Shown here piece by piece: positions 21,201 through 32,413 of a stretch of 55,048 nucleotides of DNA (position 1 is the stretch's first letter; each line of letters starts with the position of its first letter). The notes under the pieces are model-generated. The model was not told the DNA's origin. It did not search any database and saw nothing but the letters and a program-made list of their open reading frames with translations. This stretch comes from Fragilaria crotonensis (taxonomy: Eukaryota; Bacillariophyta; Fragilariophyceae; Fragilariales; Fragilariaceae). The DNA lies in contig JAKSYS010000411.1 in the NCBI GenBank assembly GCA_022925895.1, positions 1-55,048 on the forward strand, in the 5' to 3' direction. The position numbers were made by a program, and so were the translations under genes.

Positions 21201-23983
21201 ACATGGACTATGATCAACTCATTCAACGCCTTCAAGACATCGCGCAGACGTGGGAGCATATTCTATTTCTCTCGGGCGGAAAACTGAATCTTTCAAAATG
21301 TTCGTGGTATGTCCTCTCTTGGGAGTGGAAAAGTGGCAGACCAACTCTTCGACCAATCACCCCGCAAGACAAAAAGATACATCTCAAACAAGGTGACCAA
21401 ACGCAAGAACTCGAGATAAGACGAACTGCTCTAACTGAATCAACAAGGATGCTGGGCGTGTATATCAACCCATTGGGTGATTTCTCCGATCATCTAGAGA
21501 ACTTACGGAAAAAAGCACATACATACGCATCACGTCTTATGTCGCCTCGTCTCACGGCAGCTCAAATACGCATTTTCCATAGGTCCATATACATACCATC
21601 AATGCGCTACAGTTTACCAGTCCTGGCAGTGGATGAAGAAGAACTTGCAACAGTACAATCACGAGTGGTACAGGTAATGTTACAACGAATGCATGTTAGT
21701 AGCACGATACCGACTTCGATCCGTCACGGACCGCTTGAACTCGGCGGACTCGGGATATACGATCTTAGGACAGAAGCAGGATTGGAGGCATTGAAATTTT
21801 TTCGAAATGCGATTTACGCAGATTCGGAAGTGGGAAATCTGCTTCGAATTAACCTGCAATACTCCCAACTGGAATCGGGCATCGGAGAACCAATATTAAC
21901 ACATCCGAACATATGTCTGCCATACCTCACGCCGTCATGGATATTGTCTCTTCGACAATACCTATCATGCCACAACATGACAGTGACTATCACCGACTCC
22001 TACACCGTACCTCTTCAGAGTGGCCTCGATCAGTACATTATGCAACGTGAACACCTTCAACGATACACGCCGAGGCAGCAACGCGACTTAAATTTGGTAA
22101 GATTGTATTTACAAGTCACAACATTATCGGAGATGTCAGATCCGGAACGTCAGCAAGCAATCCATCTGGATTACCTTGACGCAAAACGGCCCGTCAATTG
22201 GATAAGTGATCCTCGATGGCCTCGACAACCAAACATATCGGCGTCACAACGTCGCTTATGGAAAAGATATATCACGTCTGTTTTTCTTCGCTACATTCCC
22301 TACTGGAAGGTCTCACCTTCACATCATCAAGACAAAAGTATCGGACCATCGGCAACTCAAGATTCTATACCTACGTCTTTCGCGTCGCTCCAAGAGTACC
22401 TACGTACGTTACCAAGGACTCAACGTCGATTAATTTCGGACTGGACGCAACACGCATCAGACCTGCAAGTATGGAGAGCCATGCGATCTCGAGAAAAACT
22501 ACACTTGGCAACCGATGGAGGACTACTTGGATCATCAAGTACTCACGGTTGGGTTTTAGCTACAAGCAAACTCGTTCTTTTTACTGGAGCAGGCCCAGTT
22601 GATGGTCCTTTTGATTTAGCATCATCAACTAGGAGTGAACTCGGCGGGCTAGCAGCATCTCTCGTGTTCATCGTGGCCATCTCTCGACATTGGGGACTGC
22701 GCCATAATGCATCATTCAAATGGTACGCTGACAGCAAGGCAGCAATTTCGAGGGTTAACAAATTTGCTCGTTCACAAAAACACGCCACAAGAATGCCATA
22801 TGATGCAGACCTTTTATCTCTTATACGAAGCCTGCTCAAAGAACTTCGACGTCCATTCAAACCGCTATGGGTGAAAGGTCATCAGGATAAAACACGGTCA
22901 TACGACACCCTACCCCGTTCAGTACGAATGAATATCGACGCTGACGTTCTGGCCACGCAATATCGCACTCACGGGCGTTTTCAATCATCACAGTCTGTGG
23001 ATCATCAGCAGTGCCAACAAGTCTCCTTCACCATTAACGGTCGACGTATAAACAGTCACTTTGACGAAAGTATAAGGTACCATATTAATGGATACCACTT
23101 GAGACGATACTTACAGCATAAGAACTCTTGGAGTGACGAAACCTGGAATGAAATTGACCTCGCTACGTTTGGAAAATCTTTTTGTCGATTAAGCCCAACA
23201 AAGCAGGTCCGACAAACAAAATTTGTACATGGCTATCTCCCGATCGGAACGAGAAGGTACAAGCAGGCTCGGATAAAGGATGAGAAACTGAAAGTGTGTC
23301 CGTGTTGCAAACTCCACGAGGAAACGGAAACGCATCTTCTCAGGTGTTCAAAAAATCCAGCTCAAGCATCGAGTTTACGTGAACTAGCTCGCTGTATTCA
23401 CGGAGGAGATACTCACGCGGTGAAGTACTTGATCTCTGGGGCAATCCGACACTGGTCGACACAGGATGATCCGTATAACCCTGACATATCCGAATATCCG
23501 TCACATCTGCATTCATTAATAACTTCCGCACTTGATTCACAAGCAAAGATTGGTTGGGAACAGATGATGAAGGGTTTTCTAAGCACGACGTGGCGAACGC
23601 TCGCATCAAAGGATATGTTTGCTGAAAAGCCGACAAATGATGATCGACAAGGAGAATCTACGATTAAGACAACAATGAAAGGATTAGCAGAGCATTTTTC
23701 ACGGCTTTGGGAGGCACGCAACAAAGTCCTACACGATACAAAGGATGAGGAAATGCGCGATGTCAGATCGATGGAAATCGCAGAAATCAAGTATTACTTC
23801 AGTCGACCTCATTTGCTTCGTTTCGACGATCGACACTATTGTGAAGGTTCTTTGGCAAAACTGTTGAATGGACGATCATCTAATAGACGCAGGTGGTTAC
23901 GACGAGTGAAGACATCAATTGAGATTCAGAAGGTACAAGGATCGCGACAAACACGAATCACTTCATTTTTCAGTCCCACATGA
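18277..23983 (+). CDS. Family 1 ORF2: endonuclease-RT-RNase H-zinc finger polyprotein
   Basis: The endonuclease part has NVKGLTYS, LSETNT, LMMDANATIES, RRIDYIF and PQSDHRG, the APE-type motifs. It is broken by shifts between about 18780 and 18850 and again at about 19475 and 19565. From 19637 an uninterrupted 1448-codon frame follows. It holds the RT fingers (TSPSGRHLGHYK), palm (FDNDASSCYDRI), GTGQGSGASPSVW and the catalytic FVDD at 21161-21172. Next come the RNase H acidic set (LATDGG, RSELGG, YADSKA, NIDADV), a CPCCKLHEETETHLLRC finger near 23300, and a C-terminal region. The enzyme would nick target DNA and copy the RNA in place. The RT-RNase H half is complete; whether the endonuclease breaks are real or assembly errors is open. 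Confidence 0.85.
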
Positions 23984-24095
23984 GTATTAGTTAAAAACAC
24001 ACAAGTCCTCGCGAGGAAACTCGCCAGGATGGGGTACACAGGTCTGGCCTCACGGCCGGAGCATGGTGAAAACCCTATAATTAGTTATGTTATTA

Positions 24096-25364
24096 TTATA
24101 AAAAGGAATTGATTGTTGATTCATCATCATGATTGTTACACGTAGTATTAGTTGTAGTAACACTAAAACCCGCACTGTCGTTGCGTTGTTCTTTTTGCCA
24201 TGTCGATGTTAGTCTTGGTAAAATCGAGGTGATGATGAAGTCATGAACACTCTCTATTGTTAGTGTTCCTAAATTCTTGACGCCAAAGGATACAATCTGA
24301 TCCTTGGCATCAGGGTACAGTTCGAGCAACTTCGGGAGAGGACGCTTCCCGCACTGGACGTAAGGATTTGGATGCGGGAAACATTCAAATTTCCTAAAGA
24401 CCTTATTCCAATTCGCGATGGTCTTGAAGAAGGTTGCTTGTCTAATGCCAAGACTGTTTAACAAATGGCATGCTCGCTTGCAACAATCATGCCACGTGAC
24501 TTTGTTCATGTTGGACAGCGCCAACTGGTATGCACAACACAAAAATGTCGATCTCTGCCGAATCTGAAGAATCTCGAGCTTCGTACAGTAGTTGTCGACA
24601 TCTCTCCCCAGAACAACATTTCTCCAGCCATCTTCGCTCTCGTTGGCTGATTGTAACAGTCGGATTTGTCGCTCAAGCGCTTCTTTTGCAGTTTCATACT
24701 CTGGTGTTGTATCAGCATCGCCAACAGGTGCTGCCGGTGAGATTCCTCTGCTCCTCCTGTTACTAGCACCTCTCCCAATACTTGTCGGTTGAAAAACCTG
24801 GCGGGCCTCAGGACTGTCAGGCCAATACATGACTGCTGTATTTGTTGGTTGTTGATGGTGACTATCCTCCTCCGGTTTTTCTTCTTCCTCTATCCTTCGG
24901 CGTTTGTTTGGGGACGGATTTTCATTAGTGCTGTCAGCAGTCGCGCTTTCAGTGAGAGGACCAGGTCGCGATCTGGTGGAAGGAATAACCAAAACATTTG
25001 CCGCTGCTTCAAGCACTCTTGCCTTCCAAGCTTGGTTAAGAGGACTTGGATATGGTACCTGCCTTTTTTCTTGTGTAAAGTAGTAGTATTGGCGATGCTG
25101 GAACCGCACATGGAACACGCCAGTATTGTTTGATCCATCAAATCTCGACATCACAGTACCAAATGAACTTGATTTTGCGAAGGCTGCATTGAATTTTCGG
25201 GCATCAATAGTCAGAGAAGCATCAATGTGCCCTGTTCTCTTGAGTACTTCCACCCAAGTTTCCGCTGGGAGCCAACAATTCATCAGTCTGGGTCCGTACG
25301 TTGGATCGAAACGACTCAACATCGTAGCCTTCGTCAAAACGGTGTAAATTCCTTGCTCAGCCAT
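24096..25364 (-). pseudogene. Transposase N-terminal half (transposon B)
   Basis: This uninterrupted 422-codon frame begins MAEQGIYTVLTKATMLSRFD. It parallels transposase A throughout: TYGPRLMNCWLPAETW, SRFDGSNNTGVFHVRF, AANVLVIPSTRSRPG, SPNKRRRIEEEE (a basic patch that could be a nuclear signal), GRDVDNYCTKLE, TWHDCCKRACHLLNS, and RQATFFKTIANWNKVF. It stops (...INSFL) in sequence at the boundary with the retrotransposon, before any DDE motif, so it cannot catalyse transposition. It is a better reference for this half than copy A, which is frame-broken. If expressed it could bind element ends and act as an inhibitor; that is speculation. Confidence 0.75.
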
Positions 25365-25606
25365 CGTGACAAGCTACCCAACCCATTCAGTTTGATAGTT
25401 GGCAGTATGCAAGAGGTGACTATTGGGGCTGGGTAGCTTAAACAGAGTGGAATGGTTACACACGACGGCACGCAATCTCATTGTGGAACGCTTGCTTCCA
25501 ACACGATGAAATTACTACTTGCTGACGTCCTAGCGCAATTCCTATTGGCTACACGTACATTTGGTACTGGGTGCTGCGCCAGGTTTCTCGGAGATGAAAC
25601 CTGCCA
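24101..25606 (-). mobile_element. Remnant of Tc1/mariner-like transposon B
   Basis: The right end has the conserved leader (tactggg-gctgcgcc; end at ...gaaacctgcca followed by TA at 25607-25608) aligning with 14281-14445 of transposon A. The half that should encode the DDE core and the left end are missing; family 1 element 1 stands there instead. Because the missing half is not on the far side of element 1 either, simple insertion is not enough and a deletion must have occurred. Confidence 0.72.
25371..25439 (-). repeat. Hairpin just upstream of transposase start, copy B
   Basis: AAGCTACCCAACCC (from 25371) pairs with GGGGCTGGGTAGCTT (ending 25439), with one G-U or mismatch. The loop is about 38 bases and contains aggtgact, also present in the copy A loop. 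It lies six bases upstream of the ATG at 25364, the same place as the hairpin at 14206-14280, but its arm sequence is different. Confidence 0.6.
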
Positions 25607-25612
25607 TATCTT

Positions 25613-26162
25613 CCAGATATAATACAGTAGTTTCTGGTTCTCCAACATCCATGCCTACCCTTGCGGTTCTACGATACTAGATACAGAGTCCAACGATTGC
25701 TCCACCGGTGTCGGATGGTACCGCGTGAGGGTTTGACTCGCTAGTCCAACTCCCGAACAGGATAATCCCTGCATTGGTCGGACATTCTAGCAGAATCGAA
25801 GTTTAGCAATTGTATGAACGGACGAAGTGCGAGTCTAGCTAGTAGTTGTTTCAGTGTGACTACAGCGGCGGCACGTAATCCAGATCTGGTTTTCAAGTCA
25901 GAGCGGACGGTACCCTACAGACTCCAGGCAGAACATTCCATGATGCTCACAGGTGACGAAGATCAGGTACTTTGTCACTTATCGACGCCACAACACAGCC
26001 TGAAGAACAAGCCAAGATTTTTAAACGTACAATGTAGGGGTAAGAGTCGGCAGCCTTCTTACATGAAAATCAGGTGGTAGGTGGCTGTAACAACGAGAGG
26101 GATTACAAATGTCAAACCAAACGGCATCAAGGTGGCCGCACGAGAGAAAGGAGCTGTGGTTT
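25613..26162. other. Intergenic, no gene recognised
   Basis: There are only short unconvincing frames. A G10 run at about 26169-26178 lies at the 3' end of the neighbouring minus-strand gene. Confidence 0.4.
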
Positions 26163-27098
26163 TCAATGCCGGGGGGGGGGTGTCGTATTCAAGGGGCTGC
26201 CAGCAAAGGTGGGACCCGCCGAAGGAGCTGGTCCACCAGTATCAGAAGGGGCTGTGATCACGGGGGCGGCTGAAGCGGTGGTAGCAGTGGGGCTTGCTGT
26301 TGGACTGGGGGCGGCAGAGCTGGTGGGACCACCAGGGCTGGCGGTGGGACTCGCGGAAGGGACGGATACAGGGCCTACGGGTTGAGCACTCGGGCGTGGT
26401 GTGCTCACTGGGCTTGTAGAAGCGGTTGAATTCGACTGCGTGCTGGCTAGAGTGGTAGTTCCCAAATGGCACCCATAATAGGGAATAGCAAGAGGCGCTA
26501 GAACTCCTTCCAAAGCGGAATCATCCAGCGATGCCCAACCTCCAAATGCACGGGAGTTGCAAGCAGTGGCGGTCGCACCGGCTTCGAGGTTGGAACAGTC
26601 GATGGTAGGTTCAATATTCCCGTCAGGGCATGAATCATGAACGCATGATGCGCATTCCTGACCATTGATGGTGACAGAGCAGCTGGTAAGCGATCCATAC
26701 CTCGAAAACAGATAGTCAAGAGTACCATTGCGTCCTTTCGTGTAGGTCCATATGTAGTGTATGTCTTCAACTGTTATGGGCTCGAGATGCCACGAGTCTG
26801 GACCACTGACCTCAACCTCATCTGTACGGAAGAACGTTGAAATCTGAACGGTGCCGCAAACGCCGAGTGCTGAGACGCAGTAAACACACTTATTCTGGCA
26901 ATCAATATCGATCGTTGCACTGAAATCATAGACATCGCCATTGCAGTCACTAGTACAAACAGGTTCATTCGTACAGTTGCAGGGTTTAGAAAGAACGTAT
27001 GCATAAGACAAGGTAACATTTTCCTCGCAAGGGCCGGATTGAACAGCAATGCAACTGACTAACCAAGCCAGAATACTGATCGCGGAGGCCACTCGCAT
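26163..27098 (-). CDS. Secreted Cys-rich protein with Pro/Ser/Thr-rich C-terminus
   Basis: The 311-residue protein starts with a signal peptide (MRVASAISILAWLVSCIAVQS). A region of about 170 residues follows, rich in Cys (CEENV, CNCTNEPVCTSDCNGD, CQNKCVYC, CASCVHDSC) and with several N-x-S/T sites (NVT, NCT, NGT). From about residue 215 it becomes a low-complexity P/S/T/A/G tail (STASTSPVSTPRPSAQPVGP..), likely heavily O-glycosylated. This two-part plan suits a secreted or wall-associated protein. I recognise no family. The gene ends in ..NTTPPPRH over a G10 run on the plus strand; a one-base error there would change the last residues and the stop. No membrane helix or GPI signal is evident. 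Confidence 0.72.
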   Translation of the reverse strand: MRVASAISILAWLVSCIAVQSGPCEENVTLSYAYVLSKPCNCTNEPVCTSDCNGDVYDFSATIDIDCQNKCVYCVSALGVCGTVQISTFFRTDEVEVSGPDSWHLEPITVEDIHYIWTYTKGRNGTLDYLFSRYGSLTSCSVTINGQECASCVHDSCPDGNIEPTIDCSNLEAGATATACNSRAFGGWASLDDSALEGVLAPLAIPYYGCHLGTTTLASTQSNSTASTSPVSTPRPSAQPVGPVSVPSASPTASPGGPTSSAAPSPTASPTATTASAAPVITAPSDTGGPAPSAGPTFAGSPLNTTPPPRH

Positions 27099-27804
27099 CG
27101 TGAGTCAAAAAATTCTGTGGATTGTTTCAATCGTCAGCAATTGTGCCGCAAAAGTGGAGCTCCAGGTTGCGACGGTCGCCATCGAATTCGGTTTATTGGA
27201 ACAACACGTGGTACTAGTACCCCCGTTCGCGTGTGCACTTGCGCCCTTCGCATGATCGAGAAGTCGGACCCTCAAATCTTGCTACTCACACTGATGTGCT
27301 TCGAATCCAGGAGGTTACGGAATCCCTTCTTATCACTGTGGACATGACCAACGACCAACAACAGGATTCAGAATAAAACCGTCATTTCGAACTTCCTAAA
27401 GGAATTTTTCTTCGACAAAAATAGTAGAAGGACCAACCGCGTTGAGCTCCCACTACATCTGCATCTACATATACTAGCATCGTAATGTCTTCTGGGACAC
27501 ATTTCGAGTCAGGCGAATGTTCCGCAACATACGAAGGTACATAACGTACGTTGGGCAATCGTCCAGGCTGCATTCTACGAACGACATACATTCTTCACGG
27601 ATTGCTTTTAAGGTTATTCTTAAAATACTCCGAAGTATCCTGATGTTCTTAATCTTTCTTCAGAAAACTTTAAGAAACGTGAAGTTGCTTAAAGGATCTG
27701 AAAAAATCTTGTCGCTCGTCTCTTCTATCTGTGACGCACTGAGCGCACTACATTTGAATCTGAACAGGCTTAAAACATTTTCAACAGCAAAGTCCAAATG
27801 GAGA
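27099..27804. other. Intergenic, no gene recognised
   Basis: This is the upstream region of the secreted Cys-rich gene. The plus-strand frame 27517-27999 runs into the retrotransposon tail and has no recognisable motif, so it is not called. Confidence 0.45.
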
Positions 27805-30800
27805 GTAATAACAATAATAAACCTAGCTATTAAGGGTTGTCACCGTCGTTGGTCTTTTGACAAAACCATCGTGTGTACCCCGTCGTGGCCAGCCCGTATT
27901 CCATGGCGGCGACGATCATGTTATCCTAACCCTATCCTAACTCGAATCATTATTTCGGTGTCTGTATTCCAAGTGTGTCTGAACGTTGTGTATCCGTGAC
28001 CGAAGGTCTGAAAAAATTGTCAGTAAGTTTGTCTCTTCCGTCGCGACTGGATCTATCCTGGGCCATTTTCATGTAGCGAATCCATCGTCGTCGTGAGGAC
28101 GCCAATTTATTTAGAATCTTTTCAATGGTTGCTCACAGTAATGCCTATCGCCTGCTCGTAAAGTTTTCCGATTGTCGGTGCATTGCAGTTATCTCCGCCG
28201 CCTCCGCTTCCCTAATGTGTCGGTTGATGGCATCATTGGTCATGTAGCATTTATTCTGAGCCTTCCATGTTGTCTGCGTGAGAACATGAGCGGCTTTAAG
28301 AATGTTGTGTATGCGGTAGAAACCAATGTCCGGTTTAGCTGGTGAAGAATCGAACATGGCGTGTTCCGCCATGCAACGCCACTCGACGCTCAAGTATCCT
28401 TTGATTGCGTTATCCCATCCTATCGTCTGCTGATCGCGTAGGGCTACGCGCAGGCGTTCATGGAATTTAGACGGAATTTGATCGAACGACGGAGGATCGT
28501 ATACGACAATGCCCTCCACCCAAGAGGTGATGCCATCTCGTAGGATTTGAAACACAGGGTGGGGTTCCGTCGGAGACATTGTTTTTCTGAAAACTTGGAT
28601 ACCTTTTTCATGGTCCAAATTCGAGCGGCATTGAAGCACGTGCTGTGTCGTCTCATCCGTCGTCTTGCAGCACGGACATAATCGAAGCTGGGGATCTTTG
28701 ACCCTTGCGTTCGGATCCTCGTTGCGCCCGTATGCCATTGGTTGAACATGAATTTTGTTTGCGCCACCTGTGCAGCCGGTGGTAATCGTCTATAGAAACG
28801 TCCGAGAGCTTCCACGTCGATTCGATTCCAGGTGGCATTCGACCACCGATGTTGCGATTGGATGTGCAACCGAAGGTGATAACCGTTTATGTGGAAGCGA
28901 AGACTGGACTCGACCTGAGATACCAATCGAACCCCGTTAAGCAATACCGTGACTCTTGCTTCAGGAGTGTGATCTGTTTTCTCAATTGATTGTCGTTTAT
29001 TGGATTGTTCGCGATACCATGTTGCCAAGGAGTCAACGTGATTATTCCGGCTGACATCCCGATTATGTCCATTGTAGACATCGTGTCGCACCTTTTGGTG
29101 GCCTTTAATCCACTTCAGCGTAATTTTCCGACGAAGGAACTTCGTTTCCGATCTAATTACTCCCAGATAATCAGAGTTTGCGGGTTGACGCAGTTTGGTT
29201 GGTGATGATCGAGTTTCCCGCACCACGTTGTTTATCGCGGTTTGGCTGACTGTCCGTTACCCATCGGAACGTGCATTTGTGACGAAGTCCCCAGTGTCGG
29301 TGTAGCAATGAGAAAAACAGTAGAGCTGCCGCATATCCACCAAGTTCGCATCTCGTACTAGAACTAGCGGTATCGTACGGTCCATCGATAGGTCCTGCCC
29401 CTTCACATAGGCAGCTAGAATGTCATTCTTTGGTGTCGTCACACTCCATCCAAACGTACCTTTGCGGCCTTTCAGGCCGCCGTCCGAAGCAATCGTAAGA
29501 ATTTGTTTGCGTTGGCATAATTTCCATAGTGTGTCCTCGTCGGATGCAAAATTGATGTGAGACAAGAGTCGTCGCGTGTTCCGTGGTAATCGTTTGAGTC
29601 TCGACGGTAGGGTCAGGGCGGTATCTTGTTGTTGTGTAGATTCCATGCTGACTTGTGCCTTCAGATCCTTCAGTGTGCGTTGGGGTGCTACTATCCATGC
29701 CCTTCCGTACCTGATAAATTGTGACACAATATAACGTCTCCACAGACGCTGCTGTTTCACAGTCGGAGTTTGTTGTCTCGGCCATGTCGGATTTGCAACA
29801 AAATCTGTAGGTCGTATGCCGTCAAGTGCCCATTCTGCAATCTAAGAAGGTTCATGGCAATCCACCATATCAGCTATCGTCGTCACTTGGAGGAACAGTC
29901 GTATGAGATTGATATCTGTTTGTTGTTGCGTTGTATAGCCTTTCAAACGGATTGAGTTCATGATGTACTGGTCATTTGGACCCCGAAGTGGGAGCGTGAG
30001 AGCATTTGTGATGTCCATGCTGATGTTGTGATTGGACATGAACTGATGCATTGAAAGGATCCAGAGCGGCGTGAGATACGATATATGTGTACTCGGTTCC
30101 GCTAATAGTTGCATGTGGACTCCCGATTCGAGTTGTGATGCCTGAAGTTGAAGGAGAAGCAACTTCCCGACTTCTGTGTTGCCATAAACCATTTCAATTC
30201 CTCCCTCTGTGCGAAGATCCATGAGTCCTAAGCCGCCCATGGATATGGGACCGTGACGCACTGCGACCGGTAATTTGCTGCTGGATAGTCCCAATTTTTG
30301 CACAATCGTTGGAATGATTTTTGTCTGCACCTGAGCCAATTCTTCTTCGTCCACCGCTATTGCTGGCAGTGAATACCGCATGGCCGGGTCATAAATGGTG
30401 CGATGGAAAACGTGGATGTCGCCAGGAGTTAGTCGAGAGGATTTGAGGTAGCCTGCGAATTTATCAGCCTTGGCTTTCAGAACTTTGATATGTTCCGAGA
30501 AATCCCCTGACGGTGTTTAATGCACACCAAGAATCCTTGCAGGCTCGTTGATGTCTTGTCGTCGAATTTTCGCCCTTTGATGATGGGATAATGACCCCTA
30601 ATATAAATTGATGGAGGGATCGGAGAGGGACGATGTGTGCATTTGTGGTCAACCATTGCGCCAGTCCCAATACATAATGTACCAGGAGCATTTCTTCAGA
30701 TTAAGAAAGTCCAAATGGAGAGAAGATGAAAATTTCACGAATCGATGCAAGGAGGTCAGCACCAGGAGATGGAACCTCTGAAAAACTAATTCCCGATGCA

Positions 30801-30925
30801 CTATCTGACATTGTCCCATTGTTTGTCTTTTGTTTCTTTGCAGTTGGAATGGGCAGCATATCACAGATTGAGCTTTGTTGTTGATGTCATGGATATGAGC
30901 GCCTGTATTAAGTTGCATTTGAATG
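27805..30925 (-). mobile_element. 5'-truncated family 1 non-LTR element (element 3)
   Basis: The 3' end on the minus strand is the family tail (aacccttaatagctaggttt, complement of about 27818-27837, then A/T-rich). Reading upward come the C-terminal region, zinc finger, RNase H and RT thumb. Protein similarity fades at about 30780-30925, within the RT palm; no endonuclease or ORF1 is present. 5' truncation is typical of target-primed reverse transcription that stopped early. Confidence 0.75.
28145..30780 (-). pseudogene. RT (thumb)-RNase H-zinc finger remnant of element 3
   Basis: From high to low coordinates: LNLKKCSWYIMYWDWRNG (RT, 30650-30710); RYSLPAIAVDEEELAQVQ and SMGGLGLMDLRTEGG (30381-29842); KRLPRNTRRLLSHINF and IASDGGLKGRKGTFGW (RNase H, 29760-29257); VDSLATWYREQ (29226 onward); CPCCKTTDETTQHVLQC (finger, about 28670); and the C-terminal EWRCMAEH region. 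The catalytic FVDD position reads MSDS near 30790, so the RT site is lost even apart from the frameshifts. Several ±1 shifts separate the pieces. It is a dead copy. Confidence 0.72.
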
Positions 30926-30976
30926 TAACATTTGAATTCAAATCCAACCTACTGGAGACAATAGGAGCACATCAAA

Positions 30977-31072
30977 GCTCCCAACGTAAAAATCTTTAGT
31001 TAAATATTGGCTCCCAAGGTATGAAAATTGGCTCCCAACGTACAAATCCCTAAATAAAATGGCTCCCAACGT
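30977..31072 (+). repeat. Short dispersed direct repeats ggctcccaacgta
   Basis: Four near-identical copies of (g)gctcccaa(c/g)gta begin at 30977, 31010, 31031 and 31062, spaced 21-33 bases apart in A/T-rich sequence. Their function is unknown; they lie just past the truncated end of element 3. Confidence 0.6.
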
Positions 31073-31079
31073 ATGTACT

Positions 31080-32411
31080 AAATATATTTATACTTGAGGA
31101 GTTTTTATCTAATTGGAACCCCGCCCCCTTAGGCGCAAATGCACAGCAGCATGCATTGTTGGAGGGTCAGCGAGCTGTGCAAACGCTTCGAGAGTTGTAT
31201 ACATTACGAAACCACTATGAGCCGTCTGTTCAAGAATTATTGATATGTCCGAGAGCATGAGGCCAAGCACAATGAATCAATTTTAAGGACAAGTATGCAG
31301 CCGGCGACGAGACGGGCGATAACGGGAATGAGGACGATAAAGTCGAATGCGGCAGATGTTGACGCAGGTCGCATTACATTCTTGGAGAAGATTCTTCTCG
31401 AACAAATGGGGGTTTGCTTATTTTATTTTCTGAACCTATGTGGTGGCACAAGCAACTCGAATCCTGCGAGTTCGGGCGAAGCTGGCGACGATGAGTTTCG
31501 ACAACCTTCATCGCTATATCATAATTTCTTTTCTATTTGTATTATACACTACGTTTACAACATCCGCCCGCCCGAGAGGCCAGCAACATGAAATGCAGCT
31601 GCCTAGAAGTAGACATCTGATAAACATGTAAGAAGAGTTTAGTATACGTTTACTATGGCAACACAACACAAACATATAATCGAAGTAGTTTAGATAGGGG
31701 TGTGGACAACAGACTGCTTTCGAACTTGAACTCAACCGTGAAAGAGAACCATTGTCCACAAACGCAAACTCAACTCACTGTACCGGGGGCGACACCTTTG
31801 AAGTAGGTGATCCGAATTCCCCAGAATCCGGAAGGTTACTTAACGCTTAAAGTACAATGTGAGTTTACGAGTCTGCTGTTGAAGTCAAAGGGTCAGGGTC
31901 ACACGATACGAGTCACGAACTTGGGCATCCTGCAAAGTTTGAGGAGTTAGTAGATGGAGTACTGGCGAACTAGGTGCTGAGGGTTGTCATACGAGGCCTG
32001 CACAGTTAAGAAACGCAACACTGGTGTGAGTGGAGAGTGCGCTGAAGTGGAGGTCGTTTAGTACTCCTACAAGCTAATGTACGGGAGTACTGAGCTCTAC
32101 TTACTACGGATACAGTGTAAGGTATTTCTATTCTCAGAGGAGCAGTCTTAGATTCGTAGGTAAGCAAGTTGACCTGCAACTTTATTTGCAATATAGTTTA
32201 TGGAGTCGATCTTTTTAGAAAACCTCGATAGGCTCGATTTTAGGGGACATACACAGCATCCCATGTTTGCCTTCTATAGTACTACTGTGGCCTATGGTCG
32301 TATGCATATGGAGCATGCCGAACTTGGTCCCAGGTATGAACATACCACCGAGTGGTCACACTCTGTAGCACACGCCAGACACACAGCTCACAGTCTAAGC
32401 TTAAATATGGC
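31080..32411. other. Intergenic, no gene recognised
   Basis: There are only short frames with no motif. No clear terminal repeats or tRNA-like structure were seen. The region 31290-31590 has a 98-codon plus frame without recognisable content. Confidence 0.4.
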
Positions 32412-32413
32412 TA

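Larger units (their letters stand above)
15245..24100 (+). mobile_element. Non-LTR retrotransposon, family 1 (element 1)
   Basis: ORF1 (15335-18280) and ORF2 (18277-23983) follow one another, then a short 3' region ending in an A/T-rich tail (aaccctataattagttatg..attata, 24064-24098). Closely similar tails end the family 1 pieces at 27805, 45444, 47109 and 54374. There are no LTRs, integrase or protease. Domain order in ORF2 (APE-like endonuclease, RT, RNase H, Cys/His finger) places it among the APE-type LINE-like elements; a diatom Ambal-like or I/R1-like clade is possible but untested. The 3' end abuts the remnant of transposon B at 24100. The 5' end is estimated (about 90 bases before ORF1), and no target-site duplication was found. 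Confidence 0.82.

Noticed and set aside
15245-24100. LTR retrotransposon or pararetrovirus
   Set aside because: No LTRs, integrase or protease; the endonuclease is APE-type and the order is endonuclease-RT-RNase H, as in non-LTR elements.
25814-26385. Plus-strand frames, including a Gly/Ala-rich one at 26074-26385
   Set aside because: The second is the mirror of the Pro/Ser/Thr tail of the secreted minus-strand gene; the first has no motif.
27517-27999. 160-codon plus-strand frame
   Set aside because: It shows no motif, runs into the reverse of a retrotransposon tail and has an unnatural composition.
30977-31072. CRISPR-like array
   Set aside because: The repeats are 13 bases, imperfect and unevenly spaced, and the sequence is eukaryotic.
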